This document shows positions 53,976 to 54,108 of a stretch of 54,108 nt of DNA, piece by piece (position 1 is the first letter of the stretch; every line of letters begins with the position of its first letter). The DNA lies in assembly GCF_019752415.1 (NCBI RefSeq), contig NZ_JAIEME010000063.1, positions 1 through 54,108 on the forward strand, read 5' to 3'. A program made the position numbers and the translations under genes. This DNA is from Nitrosomonas sp. (GTDB lineage Bacteria > Pseudomonadota > Gammaproteobacteria > Burkholderiales > Nitrosomonadaceae). The notes beneath the pieces were generated by a model. The model worked only from the letters and a program-made list of their open reading frames with translations. It did no database searches and was not told the origin of the DNA.

Positions 53976-54108
53976 ATATGTCAACGGTTCATCAATTGCA
54001 ATTACGGTGCCAGTTTACTAAATATACTTAAGGAAACGCTGAATAATTCATCGCGCAGTAGAGATCAAGCCGAATGACTATGTGATATTGCGATAATTTG
54101 CGCAATTT

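Noticed and set aside
1..54108. CRISPR arrays, tRNA and rRNA genes
   Set aside because: No regular short repeats with unique spacers, no tRNA-like cloverleaf and no rRNA text were seen by eye.

Overview
The window looks like chromosomal DNA of a betaproteobacterium, most probably a Nitrosomonas-type ammonia oxidiser. This rests on gene content (a PilMNO-containing secretion operon with a cohesin-tailed secretin, DUF6502/DUF5666 genes, an MtrA/MtrB-type conduit, a cupredoxin/beta-propeller protein) and the moderate, AT-leaning base composition. No amo, hao or rRNA gene is present, so the assignment is an inference. I saw no tRNA, rRNA or CRISPR array.

Layout. 1-4004: two minus-strand signalling genes, a REC-PAS-GGDEF-EAL protein and a tandem-PAS HisKA_2 kinase. 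4582-14518: an eleven-gene minus-strand operon for a type II secretion/type IV pilus hybrid (gspG, gspF, gspE, pilM-, pilN-, pilO- and gspC/pilP-like genes, a secretin, three more pseudopilin-like proteins). 14672-20551: a YugP-type protease, an 880-base spacer with a dispersed repeat also found at base 1, a large MASE1 hybrid kinase and TusA. 20715-33008: mostly housekeeping genes (TldE/PmbA, DarP, K+ channel, YiiX-like hydrolase, ABC exporter, LolD, LolC, a CRP/FNR regulator, a membrane-anchored receiver, RlpA, agmatinase).

32980-38979 is a compact minus-strand operon that I regard as the most interesting system here: a TackOD1/degenerate-GGDEF protein that keeps an RxxD c-di-GMP I-site, a processive GT2 glycosyltransferase, a TolC-like outer-membrane channel fused to a GH18-like TIM barrel, and an HlyD-type adaptor. 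Together they read as a c-di-GMP-controlled tripartite polysaccharide synthase/exporter. 39290-41959 holds a DUF6502-DUF5666-barrel remnant set, divergent from a decaheme cytochrome/MtrB-type porin pair (42277-45341). The space between them has a consensus promoter, GGGAA/TTCCC repeats and a perfect 14-bp inverted repeat. 45655-48275 is an ECF sigma/anti-sigma/subtilase operon. The right end carries an outer-membrane Gcw_chp protein, a broken secreted-protein gene, a cupredoxin/beta-propeller protein, an acidic RTX-like protein, an internally deleted IS5-type transposase and a small lipoprotein.

An important caveat: at least six single-base indels, nearly all in short homopolymers, break five otherwise well-conserved genes (near 3856, 30149, 30766, 39666, 49437 and 49637). 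This looks more like sequencing error than biology, so apparent pseudogenes should be read with that in mind.
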